Notes: generated by a model from the letters alone, not told the origin. DNA of 64,000 bases from Ligilactobacillus sp. WC1T17 (GCA_900110005.1 FOCC01000002.1:62001-126000), one strand, 5' to 3'. Counted from the stretch's first letter, positions 49,621-57,674 are shown. Program-made: numbers and translations.

Positions 49621-49914
49621 ATGAAATGGGTTAAAACATCCTTGCTGCTTGGTTTAGGCGCGGCTGCCTACATTAACCGGGCCCAAATCATTGCACAAGT
49701 AGCAACTAAAATCAAAAAAGCCGACACTATCTTACAAGAGGTCACTAATTTAGCCGGCAAGGCGCAAACGACCGCCCAAAAATGGCGGGCTTTCAGTTCC
49801 GAAGCCAGTCATGCCAGTGAGATTTTAACTGATTTAGATTACGACATTAATCGCTATTTTCAAGAGATTGAACCTAACTTGACTAGGCTTAATGAAATGC
49901 AAAAGAAAGACTAA
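49621..49914 (+). CDS. Small membrane-anchored protein (YtxH/YhaH-like)
   Basis: 97 residues. A short N-terminal hydrophobic stretch (WVKTSLLLGLGAAAYI) is followed by an amphipathic, charged, helical region. This resembles YtxH-type proteins; B. subtilis has yhaH next to hit and prsA, so context supports that label. It is translationally coupled to hit. Confidence 0.7.
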   Translation: MKWVKTSLLLGLGAAAYINRAQIIAQVATKIKKADTILQEVTNLAGKAQTTAQKWRAFSSEASHASEILTDLDYDINRYFQEIEPNLTRLNEMQKKD

Positions 49915-49971
49915 ATTCTAAGGTTTTGCTAAATTTTTATAAACAATTCTGTTATCTCTTTAAGAGTGTGG

Positions 49972-50004
49972 TATAGTAATTACTGTTAGACTTGTTTGAC
50001 AAGT
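49972..50004 (+). promoter_or_regulatory. prsA promoter region with a palindrome in the leader
   Basis: A -10 box TATAGT (49972-49977) is followed by the inverted repeat ACTTGT/ACAAGT with a 3-base spacer (49990-50004). The palindrome would lie at the transcript start or within the first 20 bases, where a repressor or an RNA stem could act. Confidence 0.45.
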
Positions 50005-50034
50005 TAATATTTATGAATGGATGTGTTATTCAAC

Positions 50035-50934
50035 ATGAAAAAATGGTTTGTCGCAGTTGCAAGTGTCCTGATGGCATTTACGCTGGCAGCATGCGGTTCC
50101 AAGACCGTCGCTACTACTTCAGGTGGCAAGATCACTGAAAGCGAGTATTACTCAAGCCTGAAGAAAACTTCTTCAGGCAAGCAAATACTTCAAGAAATGA
50201 TTTTAAACAAAATCTTGGAAAAAGAATACGGCTCAAAGGTTTCTGATAAGAAAGTCAATGCAACTTACAACTCTTATAAGAAGCAATACGGCTCAAGTTT
50301 TTCAACAATCTTAACCCAAAACGGCTACACTAAGTCTTCTTTCAAGAAGAACATCCGCTCTTCTTTGCTTTTGCATGAAGCAGTCGTTGATCACACTAAG
50401 ATCACCAACAAGATGTTGAAGAAGCAATGGAAGTCATACACACCAAAGATTACGGTAGCTCATATTTTAGTTTCCAAGAAATCTGATGCTCAAGCCATTA
50501 TCAATGAACTCAAAAAAGATGGTTCCTACAAGAACTTTGCTAAATTGGCTAAAGCAAAATCAACAGATACTTCCACTAAGAGCAATGGTGGGAAGCTTTC
50601 TGCTTTTGACAACACCGACACCAGCCTTGATTCCAGCTTTAAGGCTGCTGCTTTGAAACTTAAACAAGGCGAATACACAACAACCCCTGTTAAGAGTTCT
50701 TATGGCTACCATGTCATTTACTGCATCAAGAATCCTGGCAAAGGTAAGATGTCTGACCATATCAAAGATTTGAAGAAGCAGATCATCGAAACCAAGGCTA
50801 ATGATTCTACTTATATGCAAAAGATTTTAGGTAAGGTCTTCAAGGGCGGCAACGTTTCAATCAAAGACAATGATTTGAAAGATGTCTTATCTGATTACGT
50901 TTCTACCTCTTCATCTTCATCTAGCTCTAAATAA
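50035..50934 (+). CDS. prsA: Foldase lipoprotein PrsA (parvulin peptidyl-prolyl isomerase)
   Basis: 299 residues from ATG at 50035. The lipoprotein signal ends in TLAACGS (lipobox LAAC). The parvulin domain lies in the middle, [16 protein letters not shown] to GYHVIYCIK. The extreme C-terminus is a serine-rich tail (STSSSSSSK). PrsA folds secreted proteins outside the membrane. Lysine is written almost always as AAG, unlike most genes here, pointing to high expression. A strong terminator follows. Confidence 0.94.
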   Translation: MKKWFVAVASVLMAFTLAACGSKTVATTSGGKITESEYYSSLKKTSSGKQILQEMILNKILEKEYGSKVSDKKVNATYNSYKKQYGSSFSTILTQNGYTKSSFKKNIRSSLLLHEAVVDHTKITNKMLKKQWKSYTPKITVAHILVSKKSDAQAIINELKKDGSYKNFAKLAKAKSTDTSTKSNGGKLSAFDNTDTSLDSSFKAAALKLKQGEYTTTPVKSSYGYHVIYCIKNPGKGKMSDHIKDLKKQIIETKANDSTYMQKILGKVFKGGNVSIKDNDLKDVLSDYVSTSSSSSSSK

Positions 50935-50943
50935 TTAAGCCAA

Positions 50944-50971
50944 AATCCTTCAAGCAAATGCTTGAAGGATT
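50944..50971 (+). terminator. Terminator of prsA
   Basis: Perfect 12-bp stem AATCCTTCAAGC/GCTTGAAGGATT with an AAAT loop, then TTTTTG. Confidence 0.92.
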
Positions 50972-50983
50972 TTTTGTGTAAAA

Positions 50984-51024
50984 AAAGCGGCTGCTAACGG
51001 ATAATTCCGCCGGCAAGCCGCTTT
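50984..51024 (-). terminator. Terminator of the 51026-51514 gene
   Basis: Minus strand AAAGCGGCT/AGCCGCTTT with further internal pairing (GCCGG/CCGTTAGC region), followed by AAA-complementary T run. It lies between convergent prsA and the hypothetical gene. Confidence 0.8.
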
Positions 51025-51025
51025 A

Positions 51026-51514
51026 TTATTTACGATAGTCAAAAGTCCATGTGATTACAAAATCAGGCATATTTACCAGCTGGTAATCTTGCGGAAGCTG
51101 CTTAAAAAATTCCGTCACAGTCTGTTCTCTTTCTAGGCCAAACCCCATATCGTGCAATTTACGCATATCTTTTAATTTAACAACCGTATCAAAATTTTCC
51201 ATTTCAGTTTGATCATCAAAAATATAATCAAAAAAGACGACAAAGATGGTTCGAGGGTCCAACTGAGCCAATTCATCCAAGTGGACTTGATTGATTTCAG
51301 CATTTCCAGTCAAAACCCCGTAAGCCCAGGTATCATCTTTTAATTTCAACTGTTCTTGTTCATCTTTAGCCTGGTACCACTTAATTCCCTGAATCAAGCC
51401 TCTTTTTAAAAAATCGTAGTCGACAATCCAAGCAGGATAATCTTCTTCTTGTTTATTTTGCACCCTCAATTTATCATTAGTTTGATCAATCAAAGCTTGT
51501 ATTTCCTTTTTCAT
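51026..51514 (-). CDS. Hypothetical acidic cytosolic protein
   Basis: 162 residues, acidic, no membrane segment. It contains FVVFFDYIFDDQTEMENFDTV and ends DFVITWTFDYRK. I do not recognise the family; related lactobacillus proteins are usually labelled hypothetical. It is a single-gene unit with a ribosome binding site AAGGAGGCCTGGAC before ATG and its own terminator. Confidence 0.7.
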   Translation of the reverse strand: MKKEIQALIDQTNDKLRVQNKQEEDYPAWIVDYDFLKRGLIQGIKWYQAKDEQEQLKLKDDTWAYGVLTGNAEINQVHLDELAQLDPRTIFVVFFDYIFDDQTEMENFDTVVKLKDMRKLHDMGFGLEREQTVTEFFKQLPQDYQLVNMPDFVITWTFDYRK

Positions 51515-51643
51515 GTCCAGGCCTCCTTATGATATTTTACTTTATCCTACTCCAAATAACTGCTAGACGCAATTATTTTGGTCTCTAAGACCTTTCATGT
51601 TAAAATTTAAAGTAGTTTAATCATCTTTTAGGAGGAGATTATT

Positions 51644-52468
51644 ATGTCAGAAATTAAACTTGTAGCTATTGATATTGACGCTACCTTACTTAATTCAAAC
51701 CGTCAATTAACAACCAAAGTCAGTCAAGCTATCAAAAATGTTTCTGCCCAAGGAACCAAAGTTGTGCTGACCAGCGGACGTCCCTTGTCTGGCATTAAGC
51801 CTTTTTTAGCTCAATTAGGTTTAGATAATCAAAATGATCAATATGTGATTTCTTTTGGCGGAAGCATCGTCGAAACTACCTCTGGTCAAGTGTTAGCATC
51901 TAACCAGTTATCCTTTAATGACTATCTCAAATTATATCAAATTGCCACCTCGTTAGGCATCCATTTTCATGTCGAATCCGCTGATAAACTTTACACGTCT
52001 AACCGTGATTTAGGTAAATACACCATTGTTGAGGGCTTTTTAACCCAGATTCCCGTTTGTGTCAGAACACCGGAAGAATTAAGCAATATTCCTCTTGTCA
52101 AAGCCATGTTTGTCGACGATCCTGCTAAAATCGACAACTTAGTTCAAAAAACTGAGCTTTTTGAACCCTTATCCGCTAAATTAACTTTCACCCGCAGCGA
52201 TCCGGCTTATTACGAAGCCAATCCTAAGGGCGTTGACAAAGCATACGGTTTAAAAATTTTACTCGATAAATTAAACATGACTCCAGCTAACCTCATGGCC
52301 ATTGGCGACCAAGGTAACGATTTATCGATGCTTAAATTAGCTCAAGTAGGTGTAGCCATGGGAAATGCCATTCCAGAATTAAAAGCAGTTGCCAGTTTTG
52401 TAACGGCTGATTGCGATCATGATGGGGTTGCTGTCGCCTTAGAAAAATTTGTTGCAGCAAAAAATTGA
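51644..52468 (+). CDS. Cof-type HAD phosphatase
   Basis: 274 residues. HAD motif I is VAIDIDATLLNSN (the second Asp position of DxDGT is kept, with Ala in place of Gly), motif II TSGRP, motif III via KGVDKAYGL, motif IV AIGDQGNDLSMLKLA. Cap type C2B. Cof-type enzymes act on sugar phosphates, FMN or PLP; substrate unknown. AGGAGGAG precedes ATG. Confidence 0.9.
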   Translation: MSEIKLVAIDIDATLLNSNRQLTTKVSQAIKNVSAQGTKVVLTSGRPLSGIKPFLAQLGLDNQNDQYVISFGGSIVETTSGQVLASNQLSFNDYLKLYQIATSLGIHFHVESADKLYTSNRDLGKYTIVEGFLTQIPVCVRTPEELSNIPLVKAMFVDDPAKIDNLVQKTELFEPLSAKLTFTRSDPAYYEANPKGVDKAYGLKILLDKLNMTPANLMAIGDQGNDLSMLKLAQVGVAMGNAIPELKAVASFVTADCDHDGVAVALEKFVAAKN

Positions 52469-52601
52469 CATTATTTGGCACAACAGCTAAAAACTTTCGC
52501 TATTCTGGTTAATTTTATAAATTAATCACAATATATTTATATTTTATTAAAATAGTACTAGTAGACTGTTTTTTAACAGCACATTTTAGGGATAGAGATT
52601 G

Positions 52602-53438
52602 ATGTTTAAAAACAAAAATATTACGTCACGATCAGCAATTATCCAAGGCTTAATGATAGCCGTTGGTTTTTGCTTAATTCTGGCGACCGCATTTACTTTT
52701 ATTCTTTTTAATAAGAATAACTTAAAAAATTATATCACCACACAAGATTCAATTATTAAAGAGCAGCACTATTATAATGAGCGAATTGCCATCGCTGCCC
52801 AAGACGCTGGCTTGTCTAAAAAGCAGGTCGATTATCTATTAATTGACGAACGACAAACTAAAGAACTATCTTTAACTACAATTGATAATCTTTTTGAAGC
52901 TAAAGCTGTTTTATTAAACAGCAGTGCCTTATATCAGGCCAGCTTAAAAAGTTTACAAGCTAAGAAGCTTTCTTTGACAACTAAGCAAAAAGAAGCCCTA
53001 AATGATAAGTTAGAAGTTTTTCAAATTAACTTATACCGCCACAATAAAGCTACTAACCGGTTAAATCACTTAACGATGTTTTTGCAAATTTCCCGCTTTT
53101 GGAAAAAAGCCATCTATATAGTCGATTTAATTTTGATTATTTTTCTACTGCTGCTTTTTGTGAGTTTTGCTAGACAAACAAATTCGATTCATATCTTGTT
53201 TTTTGTCAGCAATTTTAACCTTATCAACACCATCTTAACCTTATTTCTAGCTATCTTTTTAACCTTATACAGCACCTTTTTTTTAGAACAAAGACTCTCT
53301 GGTGAAACACTGGCCTTTTTTTATGTTATCACCAAATCGATTCGGCAATATCTTTGGTTTACGATTTTCATTTTATACATTATCGGCTTTTTAGCTTCAA
53401 TCATCGCTACCAAGATGCAAAAGGATGACCAAAAATAA
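52602..53438 (+). CDS. Hypothetical membrane protein with extracytoplasmic helical domain
   Basis: 278 residues. One membrane helix near the N-terminus (about 19-36) is followed by a helical, Lys/Gln-rich domain of about 125 residues, then three membrane helices in the C-terminal half (about 175-190, 205-225, 245-268). No signature known to me. The extracytoplasmic-domain layout suggests sensing or envelope stress, but this is a guess. Ribosome binding site AGGGATAGAG; terminator follows. Confidence 0.65.
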   Translation: MFKNKNITSRSAIIQGLMIAVGFCLILATAFTFILFNKNNLKNYITTQDSIIKEQHYYNERIAIAAQDAGLSKKQVDYLLIDERQTKELSLTTIDNLFEAKAVLLNSSALYQASLKSLQAKKLSLTTKQKEALNDKLEVFQINLYRHNKATNRLNHLTMFLQISRFWKKAIYIVDLILIIFLLLLFVSFARQTNSIHILFFVSNFNLINTILTLFLAIFLTLYSTFFLEQRLSGETLAFFYVITKSIRQYLWFTIFILYIIGFLASIIATKMQKDDQK

Positions 53439-53463
53439 CCCTAGATTTTTTCTGGGGTTATTT
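53432..53463 (+). terminator. Terminator after the membrane protein gene
   Basis: AAATAACCC/GGGTTATTT stem, then TAG and a short T-containing stretch; the 5' arm overlaps the stop codon. Confidence 0.7.
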
Positions 53464-53510
53464 TAGTAAATTTTGCTTTTCTTTACTGAACTCTGCTATA
53501 ATGTAAGTGA

Positions 53511-54548
<1,038 letters not shown>

Positions 54549-54549
54549 T

Positions 54550-54576
54550 AAAAAAGCGTCTTTAGGACGCTTTTTT
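54550..54576. terminator. Bidirectional terminator between LacI regulator and prophage fragment
   Basis: AAAAAAGCGTC/GACGCTTTTTT, strong on the plus strand. It marks the left boundary of the prophage fragment and touches the last codons of the scaffold remnant. Confidence 0.85.
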
Positions 54577-54802
54577 ATTTTGAACTGCCTCTTAGCCGAA
54601 GATTACATAATGCTAACTGTTCTTCTAGCGTCTTCTTGTCACTAGTGACTTTGCCGAGACGCTTTTGAAGTTTTTCAACCGCGCGGGTGGCCTTGTCCTC
54701 GTTTTTGCCGGCTTCTGCTTGGATTTGGCTATCTTCTACTTCTTGGCTTTGGTCTTGAGTGTTTTCAACGGCTTCTGTTTGTTCTACGTTTTCGTTATTC
54801 AT
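54575..54802 (-). pseudogene. Phage scaffold protein (DUF4355-like), N-terminal fragment
   Basis: 75 residues: an acidic, Gln/Glu-rich start and then a helical stretch KATRAVEKLQKRLGKVTSDK, which is how DUF4355 capsid scaffolds begin. Intact scaffolds are about 200 residues, so the rest has been lost at the left boundary of the fragment, where a host terminator now stands. The start has AAAGGAG seven bases upstream, with an extended -10 TGTATAAT in the upstream gap. Confidence 0.6.
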
Positions 54803-54892
54803 GCGAAAACTCCTTTCTCACGCATTTTAAGCCTTGGGAGGCTAAATTATACATGATTGTTCTTTAACGCCTGCAAAGCAAGAAAAAGGCCT

Positions 54893-54922
54893 AAAAAAAG
54901 ACGGCTGTTAAACCGTCTTTTT
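54893..54922 (-). terminator. Terminator within the prophage fragment
   Basis: AAAAAGACGG/CCGTCTTTTT stem followed on the minus strand by seven T, after the YjcQ-like gene. Confidence 0.8.
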
Positions 54923-54930
54923 ACTCTGTA

Positions 54931-55262
54931 TTAAATTATCGGAGTCCAATCTCTGAACTCTTTGAAAATCTTGTATGCTTTCTTCATCATGGAATTTTCA
55001 GCCAGGTACTGTAAACCGGAACTGGTAACCGCAAGCTGATTGATTCCGCCGACTACCGTACCGCTTTTTGTCTGATTAACTGTTAACCCTTTAATGTATC
55101 CATCGTCTGTCAGCATCATCAAGCTTCTGATTAGCTGTTTACGAGAATATTGAACACCGTTTCTTGCAAGATGTCTGTATCAGGGCCTAAGTCATTTTCA
55201 TAACAGTATTTCAGATAACTGAGCACCTTATACGCAATCGTGAAATAATCATTATTTGCCAT
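54931..55262 (-). pseudogene. YjcQ-like phage protein, frameshifted
   Basis: The first 44 codons (ATG at 55262, MANNDYFTIAYKVLSYLKY) run to a stop at AACAGCTAA. Translation resumes in another frame with SRKQLIRSLMMLTDDGYIKG and LTVNQT to the stop at 54931, giving the winged-helix YjcQ pattern (LSYLKxCxExG, DGYIKG, LTSSGLQYLAENS). A single missing T in ATTCTCGT (about 55130) would restore the frame. GAGGCAG precedes the ATG, directly after the second small acidic gene. Confidence 0.78.
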
Positions 55263-55271
55263 GGAACTGCC

Positions 55272-55511
55272 TCAATATATCGGCTTTAAAGCGGAATCAG
55301 GGTCTAATTCAGGAAGTTTTTTTCCTGTCTTAATTGCTTGCCTAATCTTTTGAATTGCTCTTTGCATTTCTTCCTCATCAGGATGTAAAGGGTCAGTTAA
55401 AGGTACCGTTTTACCAAAAGTCCCTTCTCCGAATTTTAAATCATAATCTTTTATAGCCCTACCAAAAGCTTTGAAAGTCTCTTTTGAAGGCATTACGGGT
55501 TCCCAAGTCAT
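55272..55511 (-). CDS. Candidate immunity protein, copy 2
   Basis: 79 residues from ATG at 55511 (AAAGG nine bases upstream), or 82 if ATG at 55520 is used, which overlaps the orphan toxin stop (ATGA). It is acidic, with FGEGTFGKTVPLTDPLHPDEE and the end LPELDPDSALKPIY. It is paralogous to the 55716-55937 product: I count 32 identities in the last 58 positions. Position directly after a toxin C-terminus, small size and acidity suggest an immunity role; this is inference. Confidence 0.7.
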   Translation of the reverse strand: MTWEPVMPSKETFKAFGRAIKDYDLKFGEGTFGKTVPLTDPLHPDEEEMQRAIQKIRQAIKTGKKLPELDPDSALKPIY

Positions 55512-55516
55512 AAACA

Positions 55517-55714
55517 TCATCCTTTCAATAGTAAGCCTAAAATTAAATCCATGTATTCGGGGTCATCCGTAATTTTTGCATAATGACATGTCCCATCTTT
55601 ATCAATAAATTTAACGTGACCATTCTGCGGCTCAAAAACCGACTCCAATCCCACGGAAAGAACTTCTGTTGCATTTGAGTTTAACGACTCTCCAATTTTG
55701 GAGGGTCGTATTTG
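55517..55714 (-). pseudogene. Orphan C-terminal toxin-domain fragment
   Basis: This stretch has no start codon but reads in one frame for 65 codons, IRPSKIGESLNSNATEVLSV and onward to the end ILGLLLKG and TGA at 55519-55517. It closely matches the C-terminus of the zincin-domain head protein (NATEVLSVGLES, EPxNG, HYAKITDDxEY, LILGLLLKG). It starts right after the stop of immunity candidate 1. Such orphan toxin tips are characteristic of polymorphic toxin loci. Confidence 0.8.
55691..55714 (+). repeat. 24-bp repeat, copy A
   Basis: Starts TCCAATTTTGGAGGGTCGTA and ends TTTG. It sits at the junction between the first immunity candidate and the orphan toxin tip, within the latter's reading frame. 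Confidence 0.7.
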
Positions 55715-55715
55715 C

Positions 55716-55937
55716 TCAATATATCGGTTTTAAATCGGAATCTGGGTCTAGTTCCGGTAATCTTTTGCCCATTATGATTGCTCGATTGATAGTTTCTATT
55801 TCTTCCGCAATGTCTTCATCTTCGTCAGTTAATGGGTCACCCAATGGTACGACATGGTCAAATGCGCCCTTGCCGAATTTATTTTCATAAGATTCGACCG
55901 CTTTATTGAACTTTTCAAGCATTTCTTGTGAATACAT
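55716..55937 (-). CDS. Candidate immunity protein, copy 1
   Basis: 73 residues, acidic, starting MYSQEMLEKFNKAVESYENK, with FGKGAFDHVVPLGDPL and the end LPELDPDSDLKPIY. ATG at 55937 is six bases after the stop of the zincin-domain gene, and its Shine-Dalgarno AAGGGTG lies in the toxin's last codons, so the two would be co-expressed. Paralogue of the 55272-55511 gene. No known domain recognised. Confidence 0.7.
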   Translation of the reverse strand: MYSQEMLEKFNKAVESYENKFGKGAFDHVVPLGDPLTDEDEDIAEEIETINRAIIMGKRLPELDPDSDLKPIY

Positions 55938-55943
55938 ACTAAT

Positions 55944-57337
55944 TCACCCTTTCAAAAGTAGCCCTAAAATCAAGTTTAAATATTCTTGGTCATCCGTGAT
56001 TTTTGCATAATGGCGTTTTCCGCTTTCGTCAATATATTTGAGTTTACCGTTTCCAGGTTCAAAAATAGATTCCAAACCCACGGAAAGAACTTCTGTTGCA
56101 TTTGGGTACGTTTTGCCAATGTATGGCGATATAAAATTATCTTTTTTCGTTAACTCATTAATTCCGTAACGGTTATCACGATAAATATCCCGCAACCTAG
56201 TTTCTTTTTCCCCTTTTGTTCTTGCTTCGACAAATTCTTTTTCAATTCTCACGACATCAGCGTTATGGTCTTCCACGAAGTGCCCAATTTCATGCCAAGC
56301 TGTCGTTGGCCTGCCAGACGAATAAATCGTGTTGTACTTGCCATTATTGTTTTCTTCAATATAGGCAGCTAATTCTGCCTGAGTTTTTACCCAACTAGGA
56401 ATCTTGTAATGTTTCCCACTAGCATCGAGCAAAGCCCGAATATAAAAACCTCTTTGATTTTTTCCAGCAAATATAACTTCACTTGTATTGTTAAGGTAAT
56501 TAACCCAATCTGTCGGATAATGGTTGAAAGCTTCATTCAATGCACTCTTAACCGCCTTTACCGACCGCTCAACCCACTTATCTTCACTAACAGTTCCACC
56601 GGTTTGACGGTATACGCTAACGGCTTTTGTGATTGCATCCTTGTCGCCAATTTTATCTGAAATACTGTATTTTTGGTTAAACACTTGTCCCAGTTTGATT
56701 ATATCATCTTTAGAAGCTGTATGAATATCAATCTTGCGGAATAATTCAGCTACTTCATCGATACTCGTTTCAAATGTAGTTGGCTTAACATCACTGATAA
56801 AATTCGATATGGTTGGCTTGTCAAGCCAGTAAGCGCTTATTGCACACCTACAATTGGGATGAACCGGCAAGTCCGGCACATCGGCTACCTTGTACACTCC
56901 GCGGCCCCAGCCATCATCGCTATCTGCAATACTAGCGCATATCTTATCTTGCATGCACTAGGTTCGGCTATCCATTTGCAATAATCATAACCATATCTTT
57001 TGAGATTTGCAAGCGTTGCGTTTGCTTGTACCCTTGCGCTTTCAGTACGAGCTAGGCGCTCGCTGGCATACTTGGCATTTTTGAATTCTTTGCTAACTAA
57101 CGGTCTTAATTCTCTTGCGATTTGTTGTGCTGTCTTGCCCTCAATCATGCACTTTTGTAAAGCAATATCAAGCCTTGCCTTTAATTCGTCTGTATTTTTC
57201 CATACAGTGTCCGACCAATTACCGCTGCCGACTTGCGACATAATAATTTCACTGGCCTGTGTCGATGGCCATCCAACTTTGGAGGGTCCTATTTGAAATA
57301 TAGTCGTACCTATGCGAAAAATCGGCAAGATAACCAT
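55944..57337 (-). pseudogene. Phage minor head protein (MuF/SPP1 gp7 type) fused to a zincin-like toxin domain, frameshifted and 5'-truncated
   Basis: Part one (57337 to about 56950) has GNWSDTVWKNTDELKARLD and RTESARVQANATLANLKRYG, the SPP1 gp7/MuF core. Its frame is lost after SACKI. Part two (stop at 55944) resumes CASIADSDDGWGRGVYK, DVPDLPVHPNCRCAISAYW (the end of the head domain), then a C-terminal region with TAWHEIGHFVEDHN (HExxH zinc motif) and NATEVLSVGLE. The break is a 5-bp tandem duplication TATCT/TATCT (56940-56949, plus strand). The N-terminus is shorter than in intact homologues and no ribosome binding site precedes it. Confidence 0.85.
57272..57295 (+). repeat. 24-bp repeat, copy B
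   Basis: 22 of 24 positions match copy A. It lies near the truncated 5' end of the minor head gene. Confidence 0.7.
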
Positions 57338-57348
57338 TTATAGCGTGC

Positions 57349-57388
57349 AAAAGCCTGTTGGACAAATACGGTCCTTCACAATAAGGCT
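57349..57388 (-). terminator. Probable terminator of the small peptide gene
   Basis: Minus strand AGCCT/AGGCT with an inner GGAC/GTCC pair, followed by TTTTGC. The stem begins within the stop codon. It contains repeat copy D. Confidence 0.5.
57363..57386 (-). repeat. 24-bp repeat, copy D (degenerate, inverted)
   Basis: 17 of 24 positions match copy A on the opposite strand, with the CCGTATTTG half fully kept. Confidence 0.5.
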
Positions 57389-57446
57389 AGTCCTTGAAAA
57401 TTTCAAATAAAAGAACTAAAATAATAATTGTGATTATATCTTTCAT
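57387..57446 (-). CDS. 19-residue hydrophobic peptide, candidate type I toxin
   Basis: ATG at 57446 has a Shine-Dalgarno GAGGTG (57460-57455) eight bases upstream. The product is MKDIITIIILVLLFEIFKD: charged ends around one short membrane helix, the size and style of Ibs-like or Fst-like membrane toxins. No family can be assigned by eye. The Shine-Dalgarno is inside a long stem, and an opposing promoter lies within the ORF, both typical of type I toxins. Confidence 0.55.
   Translation of the reverse strand: MKDIITIIILVLLFEIFKD
57394..57422 (+). promoter_or_regulatory. Promoter for an antisense RNA opposite the peptide gene
   Basis: TTGAAA (57394-57399), 17-bp spacer, TAAAAT (57417-57422) on the plus strand. 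Transcription would start near 57429 and run against the peptide's start codon, Shine-Dalgarno and 5' stem. Confidence 0.55.
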
Positions 57447-57526
57447 GGCTTTTTCACCTCTTCAGCGTCTGTAAGCCACAATTTTTGATTGTGGTAAGAT
57501 ACGTTAAAAGAGGCGAAAAAGCCTTT
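57429..57526 (+). ncRNA. Predicted antisense RNA (antitoxin candidate)
   Basis: Inferred from the promoter at 57394-57422. It would be fully complementary to the first codons, Shine-Dalgarno and leader of the peptide mRNA, and end near the outer stem followed by TTTAATAT. Both ends are predictions. Confidence 0.4.
57447..57523 (-). promoter_or_regulatory. 5' stem that sequesters the peptide gene's Shine-Dalgarno
   Basis: In minus-strand RNA, GGCUUUUUCGCCUCUU (57523-57508) pairs with AAGAGGUGAAAAAGCC (57462-57447) over 16 bp with one G-U; the 3' arm contains GAGGUG and touches the AUG. An inner hairpin CCACAAT/ATTGTGG (57494-57476) is nested. The single non-Watson-Crick position is G-U in this RNA but C-A in the other strand, so the fold fits the peptide mRNA. 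Confidence 0.75.
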
Positions 57527-57528
57527 AA

Positions 57529-57557
57529 TATATACTTTGGCAAATACGGCTCTCCAA
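57529..57557 (-). promoter_or_regulatory. Possible promoter of the peptide mRNA
   Basis: TTGGAG (57557-57552), 17-bp spacer, TATATA (57534-57529). The predicted start, about 57522, falls exactly at the first base of the 5' stem arm. The -35 match is weak. Confidence 0.4.
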
Positions 57558-57564
57558 AATTGAA
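57541..57564 (-). repeat. 24-bp repeat, copy C (inverted)
   Basis: 21 of 24 positions match copy A on the opposite strand. It overlaps the -35 box of the peptide gene's likely promoter and lies at the right edge of the prophage fragment. Confidence 0.7.
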
Positions 57565-57674
57565 TGATCGTTCAAAAGTTGAAAGATTACTTAGATTTTT
57601 AGTGCATGTAATCAAAATGTAATCACGACAAAAATAAAACGCGTCAAAACGTTGATATGAAAGGAATTATAGTA

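Larger units (their letters stand above)
54575..57540 (-). mobile_element. Decayed prophage fragment (head-gene segment)
   Basis: Between two convergent host units lies a minus-strand segment with the order minor head protein, small genes, YjcQ-like gene, scaffold start: the usual head module order of Lactobacillales siphophages. No integrase, terminase, portal, capsid or tail gene remains. Two of the genes carry frameshifts. Repeats of a 24-bp motif occur inside the fragment and at its right side. Confidence 0.8.

Noticed and set aside
55120-55140. Programmed frameshift in the YjcQ-like gene
   Set aside because: Loss of one T explains the change; no stimulatory structure or slippery site is seen.
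56935-56955. Programmed ribosomal frameshift in the minor head gene
   Set aside because: There is no slippery heptamer, and a 5-bp tandem duplication fully explains the break.
55716-57295. Repeated motif as a CRISPR array
   Set aside because: Only four copies, in both orientations and unevenly spaced, with no regular spacers and no cas genes.
57447-57523. Inverted repeat as only a transcription terminator
   Set aside because: It lies before the peptide ATG, contains the Shine-Dalgarno and is not followed by a good T-run on the minus strand.
54575-57540. Complete prophage with attachment sites
   Set aside because: No integrase, lysis, replication or tail genes and no flanking direct repeat that I can identify.
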